Positions 18,352 through 27,806 are shown, numbered from the stretch's first letter. The stretch: 64,000 bases of DNA from Streptomyces sp. NBC_01214 (GCF_026340975.1 NZ_JAPEOS010000001.1:3815001-3879000), one strand, 5' to 3'. A program made the numbers and translations. The notes: generated from the letters alone by a model not told the origin.

Positions 18352-18409
18352 GCGCAAGACGTTCCACGCACAACGCATTCAGACCCGCCTGTCGCACGAG
18401 GGAGCCTGT

Positions 18410-19312
18410 ATGAGTCACGTCGCGTACGAATTGGGCACGCAGCCCGCATGCTGGGAGCGGGCCGCCGAACTGGCCCCGGCCCGCCGGGCGGTGCTCCCGC
18501 AGCCGGGGGAGCGCACCGCGATCGTCGGGTGCGGGACCTCGTACTACATGGCCCAGGCGGCCGCCGTGCTGCGCGAGGAGGCCGGACACGGCGAGACCGA
18601 CGCCTTCCCCGCCTCCGAGTTCCCGCGCCACCGCCGCTACGACCGGGTCGTGGCCCTGACCCGGTCCGGCACCACCACCGAGGTACTGGACCTGCTGGCC
18701 GGGCTGCGCGACGCGGGCGTGCCCACGACCGCGGTCATCGGCGATCCGGCCACCCCGGTGATGACCGCCGCGGACGAGTTGGTCGTCCTCGACTTCGCCG
18801 ACGAACAGTCCGTCGTGCAGACCCGGTTCGCGACCACCGCCCTCACCCTGCTGCGCGCCCACGTCGGACTGCACACCCCGTCCGTGGTCGCCGACGCCCG
18901 CACCGCCCTCGTCGAGCCGCTGCCCGCCGACATCGCCGGCCGGGGCCAGTTCACCTTCCTCGGCCGCGGCTGGAGCGTCGGACTCGCCCACGAGGCCGCG
19001 CTGAAGATGCGCGAGGCCTCGCTGTCCTGGGCCGAGTCCTACCCGGCGATGGAGTACCGGCACGGGCCCATCAGCGTCTCCGGGCCCGGCACCGTGACCT
19101 GGTCGCTCGACGAGGCCCCCGACGGGCTCGCCGAACAGGTGCGCGCCACCGGCTCCCAATGGGTGCCCGGGCGGCTCGACCCGCTCGCCGAACTGGTCCG
19201 CGTACACCGCCTCGCCCTCGCCGTCGCCGCCCACCAGCAGCTCGATCCGGACGCGCCGCGCAACCTCACGCGCTCGGTGATCCTCACCACCGGCGAGGAG
19301 GCGGTCCGATGA
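18410..19312 (+). CDS. SIS-domain sugar-phosphate isomerase/deaminase (AgaS-like)
   Basis: 300 residues from the ATG at MSHVAYELG, with GAGGGAG upstream. The SIS fold is marked by IVGCGTSYYMAQAAA and LTRSGTTTEVLDLL near the N-terminus, and by FLGRGWSVGLAHEAALKMREA with EYRHGP in the second half, the arrangement of GlmS-isomerase-like and AgaS proteins. It probably isomerises or deaminates an amino-sugar 6-phosphate. It overlaps the aldolase gene by 4 bp and is controlled by the divergent DeoR-type protein. The exact sugar (galactosamine is the usual one) is inferred from the combination of genes. Confidence 0.85.
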   Translation: MSHVAYELGTQPACWERAAELAPARRAVLPQPGERTAIVGCGTSYYMAQAAAVLREEAGHGETDAFPASEFPRHRRYDRVVALTRSGTTTEVLDLLAGLRDAGVPTTAVIGDPATPVMTAADELVVLDFADEQSVVQTRFATTALTLLRAHVGLHTPSVVADARTALVEPLPADIAGRGQFTFLGRGWSVGLAHEAALKMREASLSWAESYPAMEYRHGPISVSGPGTVTWSLDEAPDGLAEQVRATGSQWVPGRLDPLAELVRVHRLALAVAAHQQLDPDAPRNLTRSVILTTGEEAVR

Positions 19313-20145
19313 GCCTGGTCCGTGCCGGCGACCTGGTCCTGGAGGCGGCCGCGGCCGGCCGGGCCGTCGCCGCCTTCAACATCATCACCCTGGAACACGC
19401 CGAAGCCGTCGTGGCCGGGGCCGAGGCCGCCGGCCTGCCCGTCATCCTCCAACTGAGCGAGAACGCCGTGAAGTTCCGCGGCGGGCAGCTGTTGCCCATC
19501 TCCCGGGCCGCCGGCGCGTGCGCGGAGGCCGCCGGGGTCCCCGTCGGCCTGCACCTCGACCACGTCAAGAGCCCCGAGCTGCTCCGGCGGGCCTGCGACG
19601 CCGGATACAGCTCGGTGATGTACGACGCCGCGCAACTCCCGTACGCCGAGAACCTGGAAGCCACCCGGTCCGCAGCCGACTGGGCCCACGCCAACGGGCT
19701 GTGGATCGAGGCCGAGCTGGGCGAGGTCGGCGGCAAGAACGGCGCCGCGCCGCTCGACCCGCACGCGCCCGGCGCCCGTACCGACCCCGACGAGGCCCGG
19801 CGGTTCGTCGCCGACTCGGGGGTCGACGCCCTCGCCGTCGCCATCGGCAGCAGCCACGCGATGACCAGCCGGACCGCGGCCCTGGACCACGTGCTGCTGG
19901 CCCGGCTGGCCAAGACCGTGGACGTCCCGCTCGTCCTGCACGGTTCCTCCGGGCTGCCGGACGCCGAGCTCACGGCGGCCGTCGCGGGCGGCATCCGCAA
20001 GGTCAACATCGGCACCGCCCTGAACGTGGCGATGACCGAAGCCATCCGCACCCACTTGACCCCGGCGGACCCCAGGCCGTACCTGACGGCGGCCCGTACG
20101 GCGATGACGGCGACGGCGACGGCTATGATCGGCGCCCTGAACTGA
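19309..20145 (+). CDS. Class II fructose/tagatose-bisphosphate aldolase family protein
   Basis: 278 residues beginning MSLVRAGDL, with an ATGA overlap with the SIS gene. Zinc and substrate residues of class II aldolases are visible: VGLHLDHVKS (catalytic Asp and zinc His), IEAELGEVGG, AIGSSHAM (zinc His) and LHGSSGLPD (zinc His), plus KVNIGTALN for phosphate binding. It splits a ketose 1,6-bisphosphate, most likely tagatose-1,6-bisphosphate, into glyceraldehyde 3-phosphate and dihydroxyacetone phosphate. With the SIS protein it forms the lower part of an amino-sugar route; a kinase and deacetylase are not present in this window. Confidence 0.9.
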   Translation: MSLVRAGDLVLEAAAAGRAVAAFNIITLEHAEAVVAGAEAAGLPVILQLSENAVKFRGGQLLPISRAAGACAEAAGVPVGLHLDHVKSPELLRRACDAGYSSVMYDAAQLPYAENLEATRSAADWAHANGLWIEAELGEVGGKNGAAPLDPHAPGARTDPDEARRFVADSGVDALAVAIGSSHAMTSRTAALDHVLLARLAKTVDVPLVLHGSSGLPDAELTAAVAGGIRKVNIGTALNVAMTEAIRTHLTPADPRPYLTAARTAMTATATAMIGALN

Positions 20146-20166
20146 CGGGCGACGGGGGCGGCGATC

Positions 20167-20706
20167 ATGGACGCACAGCGGGGACGTACCAATCGCCGCA
20201 CGTTCCTGCTGATCGCAGGCCTCCCGCTGCTGACGGTGGGCGCGGGCATGACGTACCTCCTGTGGCCCCAGCCGCCCCGCCGGCCCGAGGTCCGTACCGA
20301 CCTGGAGCCGCTGAACCGGCGGCTCGGGCCGTTCCTGGGCGAGCTGAGCGACGCGCACTGGCTGGGCTACGACATCGACGGCCCGGACGACGACCGGAGC
20401 ATCCCGAGCCCCGATTCCCGGGTCCGCGTGGTCGGGGTCGCCCACCTGCCGACCGGCGGCGCGGCCGCGATCACCGGCAAGCCCGACCACGCCTTCGCCG
20501 CCGCCGGCGCGCCGTCCGACCTGCCCGCCGCGCTGGAGCCGTACCTGCCCGCCGGCGCGGCCTGGCAGCACGGCCCCGGGTTCGACGCGTACGCGAACGG
20601 CCAGGGCGCCGGTAGTCAGGCCTCGGACGGGATCCCCTCGGGCCGGTACCTCTTCGACACGGCCCGCGACCTCGTCCACTTCGACGTCCTGTACCTGTTC
20701 ACCTGA
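20167..20706 (+). CDS. Hypothetical membrane-anchored/exported protein
   Basis: 179 residues I do not recognise. The N-terminus has RTNRRTFLLIAG followed by a hydrophobic run to about residue 33. This resembles a twin-arginine signal (NRRTFLL) or a signal anchor. The rest is polar and Pro/Asp-rich, with no cysteines that would suggest a lipoprotein. The gene follows the aldolase by 21 bases, so it may be cotranscribed. Start ATG after GGCGGCGATC. Confidence 0.65.
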   Translation: MDAQRGRTNRRTFLLIAGLPLLTVGAGMTYLLWPQPPRRPEVRTDLEPLNRRLGPFLGELSDAHWLGYDIDGPDDDRSIPSPDSRVRVVGVAHLPTGGAAAITGKPDHAFAAAGAPSDLPAALEPYLPAGAAWQHGPGFDAYANGQGAGSQASDGIPSGRYLFDTARDLVHFDVLYLFT

Positions 20707-20749
20707 CATCGGGCGGGGAGCCGGCGCACCACGAGCTTCCTCTTCGACC

Positions 20750-21110
20750 CGGACCGGCCCGGTGGTCATGGGCCACGCGTTCTCCGGCCGGGTGCTGGCC
20801 CACGGCCCCGGCGCACGCGCTCCCGAGCCGGCACCGGGGTCCGTCGGCCTGCCCTGGGAGGTCGACGCCGGGGGAGCGGTCCGTACCGGACTCGCTGGAC
20901 CTACGGAGGTCTTGCCGGTCAGGCCGGGCCCGCGGCGCCCGGCACCCCGGCCGTGGTGATCGGCGGCGGCCGGGCTGGGCGCGCCCGCAGTGGTCGACCC
21001 CTCCGGCGGTGAGGATCCGGTGGCGCTCTGCGCCGAACTGGCCGGGGCCCGTGCCCGCCCCACGGTCGTGGTCAACTGCGTCGGGCTCCCCGGCATGTTG
21101 AACCGGCTCC
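20750..21110 (+). pseudogene. Zinc alcohol dehydrogenase remnant
   Basis: Fragments of an MDR dehydrogenase in different frames. VVMGHAFSGRVLAHGPGA corresponds to the GHE/GxV zinc region with His but no following Glu. VVIGGG and, after a frame change, AGLGAPAVVDPSGG correspond to the NAD-binding GxGxxG segment, and VVVNCVGLPGML to the next strand. The total length is about a third of a normal enzyme, with stops between segments. Dead gene. Confidence 0.5.
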
Positions 21111-21215
21111 GGCACACCGCCCCGCGAGGGGTTCGGCGCCCCCCTCACCCCGGCTCGTCGACGGGCGGATCGACCCGGCCGCCCTGGTCACCGGCGAGGC
21201 TGGATGGGTCGGGCG

Positions 21216-21902
21216 TCAGCGCGGTGTGAGGCGGGCCCGGTGGTACTGGATCCCGTGCCACCGGGCCTGGTCCGGGCGGGCGCCCCGGTCCATGGTCCGG
21301 GTGCCCTCGGCGAGCGTCAGGGCGCGCTCGGTGGACAGGACGAGGGCGACGAACCAGGTGGTCCGCTCGGGCTCGACGGTCTCGTCGTAGTACCAGTCGG
21401 CGGTGACACGGGCTTCCCCGGCGAGGAAGGGACGTTGCAGGAAGTCCTGTACGGGGAGCGGGAAATGACCGAGTACCCCCTGAGCCTCCGGGCCCAGGTC
21501 CAACCGTAGGACCGGAGCCCCCGGCAGGCCCGGAGCGGTGGCGCGTCCGTCCGGCGCGGGCCTCCCGTCGAAGGAGCGGCTGTGCAGCGAGCCCGGCTCC
21601 ACCCGGGCGCGCTGCCCGCGGAACTGCGCCGCCCCGTCCCGCAGCACCTGGCCGACCCGGCACAGCCCGCGGTCCCCGACCACCAGAGCGGCGGGGCGCC
21701 CGTCGGAATCCGGCCCGGCCCACCAGGTGAGGCACCGGCCGGCCTTCTCGAGCAGCCGGGCCCGTACGTCCCCCGGAAGCAACTCCCAGTACGCGTGCCG
21801 GGCCGGGATCCCGGGGTCGGTGGGGAGGGCGCCCGGCTCGTGGATCTGCGTCACCGCCCGCGTGAACTCGGGGTCCTCGCGGCGCCATGCGTCGATGTCC
21901 AT
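21216..21902 (-). CDS. Hypothetical protein
   Basis: 228 residues from the ATG at MDIDAWRRED; an upstream GTG would add 13 residues. No domain is recognised. It is acidic at the N-terminus, has WWAGPDSDGRPAALVVGDRG in the first half and a WYYDETVEPERTTWFVA strand pair near the C-terminus, and contains no signal or membrane segment. The DinB-like gene lies just upstream on the same strand. Codon use is typical, supporting a real gene. Confidence 0.65.
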   Translation of the reverse strand: MDIDAWRREDPEFTRAVTQIHEPGALPTDPGIPARHAYWELLPGDVRARLLEKAGRCLTWWAGPDSDGRPAALVVGDRGLCRVGQVLRDGAAQFRGQRARVEPGSLHSRSFDGRPAPDGRATAPGLPGAPVLRLDLGPEAQGVLGHFPLPVQDFLQRPFLAGEARVTADWYYDETVEPERTTWFVALVLSTERALTLAEGTRTMDRGARPDQARWHGIQYHRARLTPR

Positions 21903-21971
21903 ATCCGCCCATTGTGCTGCGGGCGGCCTCACCACACCCACGTTTCAGGCGAGTTGGTGCCCCAGGGCGTC

Positions 21972-22523
21972 TCAGATGCCGATGGCCCCGTCGATCCGCT
22001 CGCGCAGGAGGTCGGCGTGCCCGTTGTGCCGCGCGTACTCCTCGACCATGTGGATCAGCACCCAGCGCAGCGACACCTTCCCGCGCCACGCGTCGACGGC
22101 CTCGACGTCCAGATCGGGCGCCTCGGCCACGAAGCCCTCGGCGAAGGCCACTTCGGCGCGCCACGCCTTCCAGGCCGCTTCGACCGCCGCGGGATCGGAC
22201 AGGGCTCCGTCGAAGTCCCCGTCGGGATCCTGCGCCGAGGAGAACAGGGGCGGCGCGTCCTGCCCCGCCAGGACCTGCCGGAACCAGCGGCGCTCCACAT
22301 CGGCCAGGTGCCGGACCAGGCCGAGCAGGGAGAGCGTGGACGGTTCCACCGACCGGAGCGCCAACTCCGCACCCAGACCTGCGCACTTGAGTACCAAGGT
22401 GGCGCGGTGGTCCGCGAGGAAGGCGACCAGCATCCGCCGCTCGTCACCGGTCGCGGGGCCGCTGAAGCGGCCGTCCCGCTCGGGTTCGACGAAGAATTCC
22501 GCTCTGCTGCGTGGGCTCGTCAT
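21972..22523 (-). CDS. DinB-like/DUF664 family protein
   Basis: 183 residues from the ATG at MTSPRSRAEF. The four-helix DinB fold is indicated by LGLVRHLADVERRWF near residue 75 and HMVEEYARHNGHADLLRE near the C-terminus, whose histidines form the family's metal triad. Members include thiol-dependent S-transferases (mycothiol or bacillithiol). The substrate here is unknown. It diverges from the acyl-CoA dehydrogenase gene across about 126 bp. Confidence 0.85.
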   Translation of the reverse strand: MTSPRSRAEFFVEPERDGRFSGPATGDERRMLVAFLADHRATLVLKCAGLGAELALRSVEPSTLSLLGLVRHLADVERRWFRQVLAGQDAPPLFSSAQDPDGDFDGALSDPAAVEAAWKAWRAEVAFAEGFVAEAPDLDVEAVDAWRGKVSLRWVLIHMVEEYARHNGHADLLRERIDGAIGI

Positions 22524-22649
22524 GGTCGCGATTATGAACGCCGGTTCTGATCGGCCGGCACCCGGGTCCTTCCGAATTCTTGGAACAGGTTCTACTCTGA
22601 CCGCCGCCACCACAGCGACCGGCCGGACCGCGAGACCCCGGAGGGGCCC

Positions 22650-23840
22650 GTGCACCTCGAATACACGCCTGAGCAGCAGCAGTTGCGCACCGAACTGCGC
22701 GCCTACTTCGCCGAGCTCGTGCCGCAGGACGTCTACGCCCGCTACGAGGACCCAGCCGCCCAGAAGCGCTTCTACCGGGACACCATCCGCCGACTCGGGG
22801 CCGACGGATGGCTGGGGGTCGGCTGGCCCAAGGAGTACGGCGGCCGCGGGATGACCTCGATGGACCAGTTCATCTTCTTCGACGAGGCCGCGCAGGCCGT
22901 CGTACCGCTGCCCCTGATGGCGCTCAACACGGTCGGGCCGACCATGATGCAGTTCGGCACCGACGAGCAGAAGGCGTACTTCCTGCCGAAGATCCTCGCC
23001 GGGGAGATCGACTTCGCCATCGGCTACAGCGAGCCCGACGCCGGCACCGACCTCGCCGCGCTCAAGTGCAGGGCCGTGCGCGAGGGGGACGAGGAGACCG
23101 GAACCTACGTCGTCAACGGACAGAAGATCTGGACCACCAACGGAGACACCGCCGACTGGGTCTGGCTCGCCGTGCGCACCGACCCGGACGCCCCCGCCCA
23201 CAAGGGCATCACCATGCTCCTGGTCCCGACCTCGGACCCCGGCTACTCCTGCACGCTCATCAACACCCTCGCCTCGCACGACACCGCCGCCAGCTACTAC
23301 GAGAACATCCGGGTCCCGGCGAGCCGTCGCGTCGGCCAGGAGAACAAGGGCTGGCGCCTGATCACCAGCCAGCTCAACCACGAACGCGTCACCCTCGCCG
23401 CGCACGGGACGATGGCCATCCGGGCGCTCCACGACGTCCAGCGCTGGGCCGCCGCGACGAAACTCGCCGACGGCCGCCGGGTCATCGACCTCTCCTGGGT
23501 CCGCGGCCGCCTCGCGCGCACCCACGCCCGGCTCGACGCGATGAAGCTGCTCAACTGGCAGATGGTGGGCGCGGTCCAGGCCGGCACACTCACCCCGCAG
23601 GACGCCTCCGCGGTCAAGGTGTACGGATCGGAGGCCCGCCGGGACGCGTACGCCTGGCTGATGGAGATCGTCGGCGCGGCCGGCTCCCTCAAGGACGGCT
23701 CGGCGGGCGCGGTCCTGCACGGCGAGCTCGAACGCGGCTACCGCAGCGCCGTGATCTTCACCTTCGGCGGGGGCAACAACGAGATCCAGCGCGAGATCAT
23801 CTCCTGGATCGGCCTCGGCATGCCGCGCGTGCGCCGCTAG
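22650..23840 (+). CDS. Acyl-CoA dehydrogenase
   Basis: 396 residues, the family's usual size, with a GTG start 8 bases after GGAGGGGC. FAD/acyl-CoA dehydrogenase signatures are IGYSEPDAGTDLAALK, WTTNGDTADW and the C-terminal FTFGGGNNEIQREII. It removes hydrogens from an acyl-CoA, passing electrons to ETF. It resembles the single-gene FadE-like enzymes of actinobacterial sterol or fatty-acid catabolism, but no partner subunit or other beta-oxidation gene is next to it, so the substrate is open. Confidence 0.92.
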   Translation: MHLEYTPEQQQLRTELRAYFAELVPQDVYARYEDPAAQKRFYRDTIRRLGADGWLGVGWPKEYGGRGMTSMDQFIFFDEAAQAVVPLPLMALNTVGPTMMQFGTDEQKAYFLPKILAGEIDFAIGYSEPDAGTDLAALKCRAVREGDEETGTYVVNGQKIWTTNGDTADWVWLAVRTDPDAPAHKGITMLLVPTSDPGYSCTLINTLASHDTAASYYENIRVPASRRVGQENKGWRLITSQLNHERVTLAAHGTMAIRALHDVQRWAAATKLADGRRVIDLSWVRGRLARTHARLDAMKLLNWQMVGAVQAGTLTPQDASAVKVYGSEARRDAYAWLMEIVGAAGSLKDGSAGAVLHGELERGYRSAVIFTFGGGNNEIQREIISWIGLGMPRVRR

Positions 23841-24137
23841 CGATGCGTGACGAGGACTTCTCGCCGGGACAGAAGAGGGACTCGCAAGGTCGGCCTGTCC
23901 GGAGGCGGTACCGGAGGCACGGGTTCCGTGGAACGAGGTGAGGACCCTTCCCGCTGGCGCGGGCGGTGATACCTGGGGACGACTCCGTCGTTCGGCCCAT
24001 CAAGGGCACCGGCTGCAACGCCGAAATGGACCAAGCGGAGTCGCACCACCCTCGCGTTCCGGTACGCCTCCGCGCCCCGGGCCGCCCCGATGACGGCGGT
24101 CCCGTGCCCCAGCCGACAGGCCCGGAGGAGATCCCGC

Positions 24138-25610
24138 ATGCGCGTCTTCCTGCCCCTCACCGCCGTCACCACCGCCGCGCTCCTGCTCGTCACGGTCACC
24201 GGAGCGACTCCCGCCGCAGCGGACCGGAACCCCGACGGCACGCCACTGGTCCAGGTGTCCCAGGGCGACCCGTACGCGAAATGCACCATCGGAGCAAGGT
24301 CCCCCGAGAGCATCGTCTACCCGGCCACCGAGGTCGAGCCGTACCTGTCCGTCGATCCGCGCGACTCCAAGCGCGTGGTCACCGTGTTCCAGCAGGACCG
24401 CTGGAGCGACGGCGGCGCCCGTGGCCTGGCGGCCAGCTGGACCACGGACGGCCACACCTTCCACCTGAGCACGCTGCCGTTCAGCCTCTGCGCCCCCGGC
24501 GGAGCGGACTTCGAGCGGGCCACCGACCCCTGGGTGAGCACCGGACCGGACGGCACCGTCTACGCGAGCGGCGAGGGCGTCGACTTCGTCAAGAGCACGC
24601 GTACCGGCCTCCTGGCAGCCACCTCCCGCGACGGCGGCCGCACGTGGCAGAACCTCACCACCACGCACGTCGACGAGCAGCCGTTCTTCAACGACAAGCC
24701 CTCGCTCACCGCCGACCCGATCCGCGAGGGCACCGCCTACCAGGTCTGGAACCGCCTCGACAACGACCCGCCCGGCCCCAGCTCGCTCGACGGTCCGGGC
24801 TACATCTCCGTCACCCGCGACGGCGGCCGCACGTGGAGCGGGGCCCGGCCCTTCGTCGACACCGGCACCGTGCCCAACACCCAGACCATCGGCCACCAGA
24901 TCGTCGTCGACCGGCACACCGGCACCCTGTACGACTTCTTCGACCGGATCACCTACTCCGAGGACCTGAGCACCGTCGTCGAGGCCCGCTACGAAGTGGT
25001 CACCTCGACCGACGCCGGCGAGACCTGGAGCGCCCCGGTCACCGTGGCCAAGGACACCTCCGTACCGGAGGTCGACCCGAACGACCCCACCAAGCTGCTG
25101 CGCGCCGGGTCCACCCTGCCCAGCCCGGCCGTCGACCCGAAGACGGGCACGCTCTACATGGCGTACGAGGGCTCGGACTTCTCCGGCGGCCGGTTCGACT
25201 CCGTCCAGCTGGTGCGCTCCACCGACGGCGGACGCACCTGGGGAGCCCCGGAGCTGATCAGCCCGGAGGACGTGCCGGCCTTCTCCCCGTCGATCGCGGT
25301 CGACGAGCGGGGCACGGTCGCACTCACCTACTACGACCTGCGCTTCCTCGAGCCGGGCGACACCACCACCCTGCCCACCGCCTACCAGCTGGCCACCCTG
25401 CCGCACGGGGACCCGAAGCGCCGGACCGAGCGACGCATCTCGCGGATCTTCGACTGGCTGGAGGCGCCGTTCGCCGGGGGCTACTTCCTCGGCGACTACC
25501 AAGGCCTGGTGGCGGACGACAAGGGAGTGCGGGCGGTGCTCACCGAGACCCACTCCGGCGCACCACAGAACCGTACGGACGTGTACGCCGGCAGTTTCCG
25601 CACCAGCTGA
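24138..25610 (+). CDS. Secreted Asp-box (sialidase/exo-glycosidase-like) protein
   Basis: 490 residues from the ATG at MRVFLPLTAV, with GGAGGAG 8 bases upstream. A clear Sec signal peptide ends near ATPAAA. The mature part is a beta-propeller with at least four Asp-box motifs: SRDGGRTW, TRDGGRTW, STDAGETW and STDGGRTW. I do not see the arginine triad needed to call it a true sialidase, so exo-alpha-sialidase-like or a WD40/YVTN-type propeller remain open. Exported. The upstream 297 bp hold no gene, only short GC inverted repeats. Confidence 0.8.
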   Translation: MRVFLPLTAVTTAALLLVTVTGATPAAADRNPDGTPLVQVSQGDPYAKCTIGARSPESIVYPATEVEPYLSVDPRDSKRVVTVFQQDRWSDGGARGLAASWTTDGHTFHLSTLPFSLCAPGGADFERATDPWVSTGPDGTVYASGEGVDFVKSTRTGLLAATSRDGGRTWQNLTTTHVDEQPFFNDKPSLTADPIREGTAYQVWNRLDNDPPGPSSLDGPGYISVTRDGGRTWSGARPFVDTGTVPNTQTIGHQIVVDRHTGTLYDFFDRITYSEDLSTVVEARYEVVTSTDAGETWSAPVTVAKDTSVPEVDPNDPTKLLRAGSTLPSPAVDPKTGTLYMAYEGSDFSGGRFDSVQLVRSTDGGRTWGAPELISPEDVPAFSPSIAVDERGTVALTYYDLRFLEPGDTTTLPTAYQLATLPHGDPKRRTERRISRIFDWLEAPFAGGYFLGDYQGLVADDKGVRAVLTETHSGAPQNRTDVYAGSFRTS

Positions 25611-25686
25611 CCGACGTGGACGCCGACCGGAGCGCCAACCTCCTGGTCACACGATGCGTGACGACTCCCTCGGGCCCGCCTGGCGA

Positions 25687-26086
25687 TCAGGCGTGCAGGA
25701 CGCCGGTGCCCAGCAGCCCGAGGAGGAGTACGCCGATGACGATCCGTTGAAGGAATGCTTGGCGACGAACTTCAGGAGCCAGGCGATCGCTCCGGGTCGG
25801 ACATGAGGCCCGGTGGACATGGTGGCGCCGGATCGGGAGAAGCAGGGGAAGCGCAGGGCGAGGATCTGGGAGGAGGCGACCAGCATGGCGTCCCTGAGGT
25901 CGGTGTCGTCCTCGCCGCGCTTGTGACGGCCCGTCCGGTCGGCCAGCCCGCGTCCCCAGGCGGAGAGGATGCGTACCTCAGGCCTTCGGTGATCTTGAGG
26001 TGGCCGGTGGGGGAGACCGGCAGGAACTCCGTCACCCCTTCCACGATGCCCAGGACCACGGCTTGTTCCCCACTGATCGCGCCCAC
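25687..26086 (-). pseudogene. uppP: uppP (undecaprenyl-diphosphatase) pseudogene
   Basis: The start is intact: a GTG with AAAGGTGAAGG upstream, and ISGEQAVVLGIVEGVTEFLP through STGHL-like PTGHLKITEGL, the first active-site motif. The frame then changes at VRILSAWGRGLADR, about 40 codons missing. GRHKRGEDD and SSQILALRFPCFSRSGATMS (second active-site motif) follow after another in-frame loss. Next is AIAWLLKFVAKHSF after a third loss, and a last frameshift leads to RIVIGVLLLGLLGTGVLHA and the original stop. About 133 codons remain of roughly 275. Clearly non-functional. The intact enzyme recycles the undecaprenyl lipid carrier. Confidence 0.88.
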
Positions 26087-26109
26087 GTGCCTTCACCTTT
26101 GTTCGATGC

Positions 26110-26440
26110 AGCCGTCCCGCATGCCGAGGAACACGCGGCTGACGCCCACGGCCGAGGCCCACAGCGCCGGCATCATCAGGAGCGGCCGCCAGGCCCGGCC
26201 CCGCACCACCGCTGACGCCTGACGGTCATGGCCCCGGCGAGCGTCGCCAGTACGTAGGCAGGCACTTCGCTTCCCGTCACGGTGATCGCCACGGCCCGTC
26301 CGACCGCCCGGCGCGGGCGGTGTTCCAGCACCCAGCGGTGCAGGACCTCGTCCACCCCGAATGGTGCGCCGTGCGCCGCGCGCGGACGCGACCAGCGCCG
26401 CCAGCAGCACGGCCTGCCGCCGACGGCTGCCGCTTCGGGT
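26110..26440 (-). pseudogene. PAP2-family phosphatase pseudogene
   Basis: Three frames each hold a piece of a PAP2 (lipid phosphatase) protein in the right order: AVLLAALVASARG, then VDEVLHRWVLEHRPRRAVG running into ITVTGSEVPAYVLATLAGAM, then LLMMPALWASAVGVSRVFLG, the last matching the family's SRVYLGVH motif. The His after it is lost. It directly follows the TetR stop and precedes the uppP remnant, so two genes for lipid-pyrophosphate phosphatases have decayed side by side. Confidence 0.6.
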
Positions 26441-27009
26441 CAGGGAGGGGGGAGCGCGCCCCACAGGAGCAGCGACACCAGCTCTTCGGCCGGCACGGAT
26501 TCCGCAGGGCCGGACGGAGCGTCGGACAAGACCATCGACTGGAACACCCGGGCGAGGTGCTCCGCGGGCATCCGGAGGAGCTCACGTTCCGGTTCGAACA
26601 GAGCCGTCAGCGCTTCTCGGAGCGACGCGAGCTCCTTCTGGTGTCGGGCTGGCCCGCCGGAGTTCTCCGTGGGCTCGGGGAGCCAGGGCCGGCTCGGGGG
26701 CACGGCATCAGCGAGCAGGAGCAGGCGGGTCGCGTAGCTGCGCAGGTGTACGGCGGCCGATGTCAGTCGGGTTTCCAGTGGCTGGGCCAGGTCTATCGCT
26801 GCGAGGGCCGCCACCGCTTCGTCCACCCTGAGGGCCGCGGCTGCGCAGGCTTCCAGCAGGGCGGTCTTGTCGGGGAACGCGGTGAAGACCGCGGCTGCCG
26901 GGACCCCGGCGGCCCGGGCGACCATCGACGTGGTGACCGAGGTGCCGTGCTTCACGACCAGGGGCAGCGCTGCGGCGACGATCACCGCGTGACCGGGGTG
27001 TTGGGGCAT
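26440..27009 (-). CDS. TetR-family transcriptional regulator
   Basis: 189 residues from the ATG at MPQHPGHAV. The HTH is visible as TTSMVARAAGVPAAAVFTAF followed by PDKTALLEAC. The C-terminal ligand domain is alpha-helical with no recognised subfamily. The frame stays open far upstream, but that stretch is not protein-like. It lies between a dead PAP2 gene and a DedA gene and may once have controlled them. Confidence 0.78.
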   Translation of the reverse strand: MPQHPGHAVIVAAALPLVVKHGTSVTTSMVARAAGVPAAAVFTAFPDKTALLEACAAAALRVDEAVAALAAIDLAQPLETRLTSAAVHLRSYATRLLLLADAVPPSRPWLPEPTENSGGPARHQKELASLREALTALFEPERELLRMPAEHLARVFQSMVLSDAPSGPAESVPAEELVSLLLWGALPPP

Positions 27010-27137
27010 CTCCCGTCCAGAGGAGTCAGGGGCCGGGGTGGGTCGGCCGGAGGGCGGAGGCGCAGGGTTCGGGAGATCGCCGTCATCTGCGGAGGCCGTA
27101 GCGCCTGCGCGGCTGACCCGTCGCCAGGAGACCGGGC

Positions 27138-27806
27138 TCAATGCGCAGTTCCGTTCGGGGCGCGAGGCCCGCGGCGGCGGATCATTTCGACGGCCAGCGG
27201 AGTGAGGGAGACGAGGGCGACGACGGCGACGATCGGCAGGAGGTCGTGGTCCATCTCGGGTACGGAGGAGCCGAGGGCGTATCCGGCGAGGACGAGACCC
27301 ACGGACCAGAGGAGTCCGCCCACGACCTGCCCGAGGGTGAAGACGCGGAGAGGAACGCCCAGGGCTCCGGCCAAAGGGTTGAGCGAGGTGCGCACCACCG
27401 GGACGAAGCGGGTCGGCGCGACGGCCTTGGCGTGTCCGTAGCGCTGGAGGAGTTCCTCGGCTCGCGCGGCTCCGTCGTGGAGTTTTCGACTGCGGCCACG
27501 CGCGAGCAGGGCGCGCCCGCCGTGTCGGCCGATCAGGTAGCCCACTTGCGCTACGAGGAGCGCGCCGATGGTGGCGAAGGCCAGTATCTGGGGCAGCGAG
27601 AGGTGGACGGGGCGGTTCCCGCCGGGCCCGCAGAGCAGGCCCGCGGTGCACAGGAGGGAGTCGCCGGGCAGGAAGAAGCCGATGCGGAGGCCGGTCTCGG
27701 CGAAGGGGACGACGGCGATGCCGAGCGCGCCGAATGCGGACAGCAGGGATCCGGCGTCGAGCAGGTTCACGGCCTGTGGCACTGCCACGTGGGCGGATGG
27801 GGCCAT
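27138..27806 (-). CDS. DedA-family membrane protein
   Basis: 222 residues with several membrane helices. Family marks are FAETGLRIGFFLPGDSLL near residue 35, GYLIGRHGG, and the RFVPVVRTSLNPLAGALG segment with the conserved Arg. Bacterial DedA proteins act in polyprenyl-phosphate or phospholipid translocation and proton-dependent envelope homeostasis. The neighbouring uppP and PAP2 remnants share the theme of lipid-carrier handling. It is divergent from the BlaI remnant; TGTA/TACA half-sites lie between them. Confidence 0.88.
   Translation of the reverse strand: MAPSAHVAVPQAVNLLDAGSLLSAFGALGIAVVPFAETGLRIGFFLPGDSLLCTAGLLCGPGGNRPVHLSLPQILAFATIGALLVAQVGYLIGRHGGRALLARGRSRKLHDGAARAEELLQRYGHAKAVAPTRFVPVVRTSLNPLAGALGVPLRVFTLGQVVGGLLWSVGLVLAGYALGSSVPEMDHDLLPIVAVVALVSLTPLAVEMIRRRGPRAPNGTAH

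Noticed and set aside
23841..24137. Possible small gene or RNA between the acyl-CoA dehydrogenase and Asp-box genes
   Set aside because: Only short GC inverted repeats are visible; no start with ribosome site and no conserved-looking peptide.
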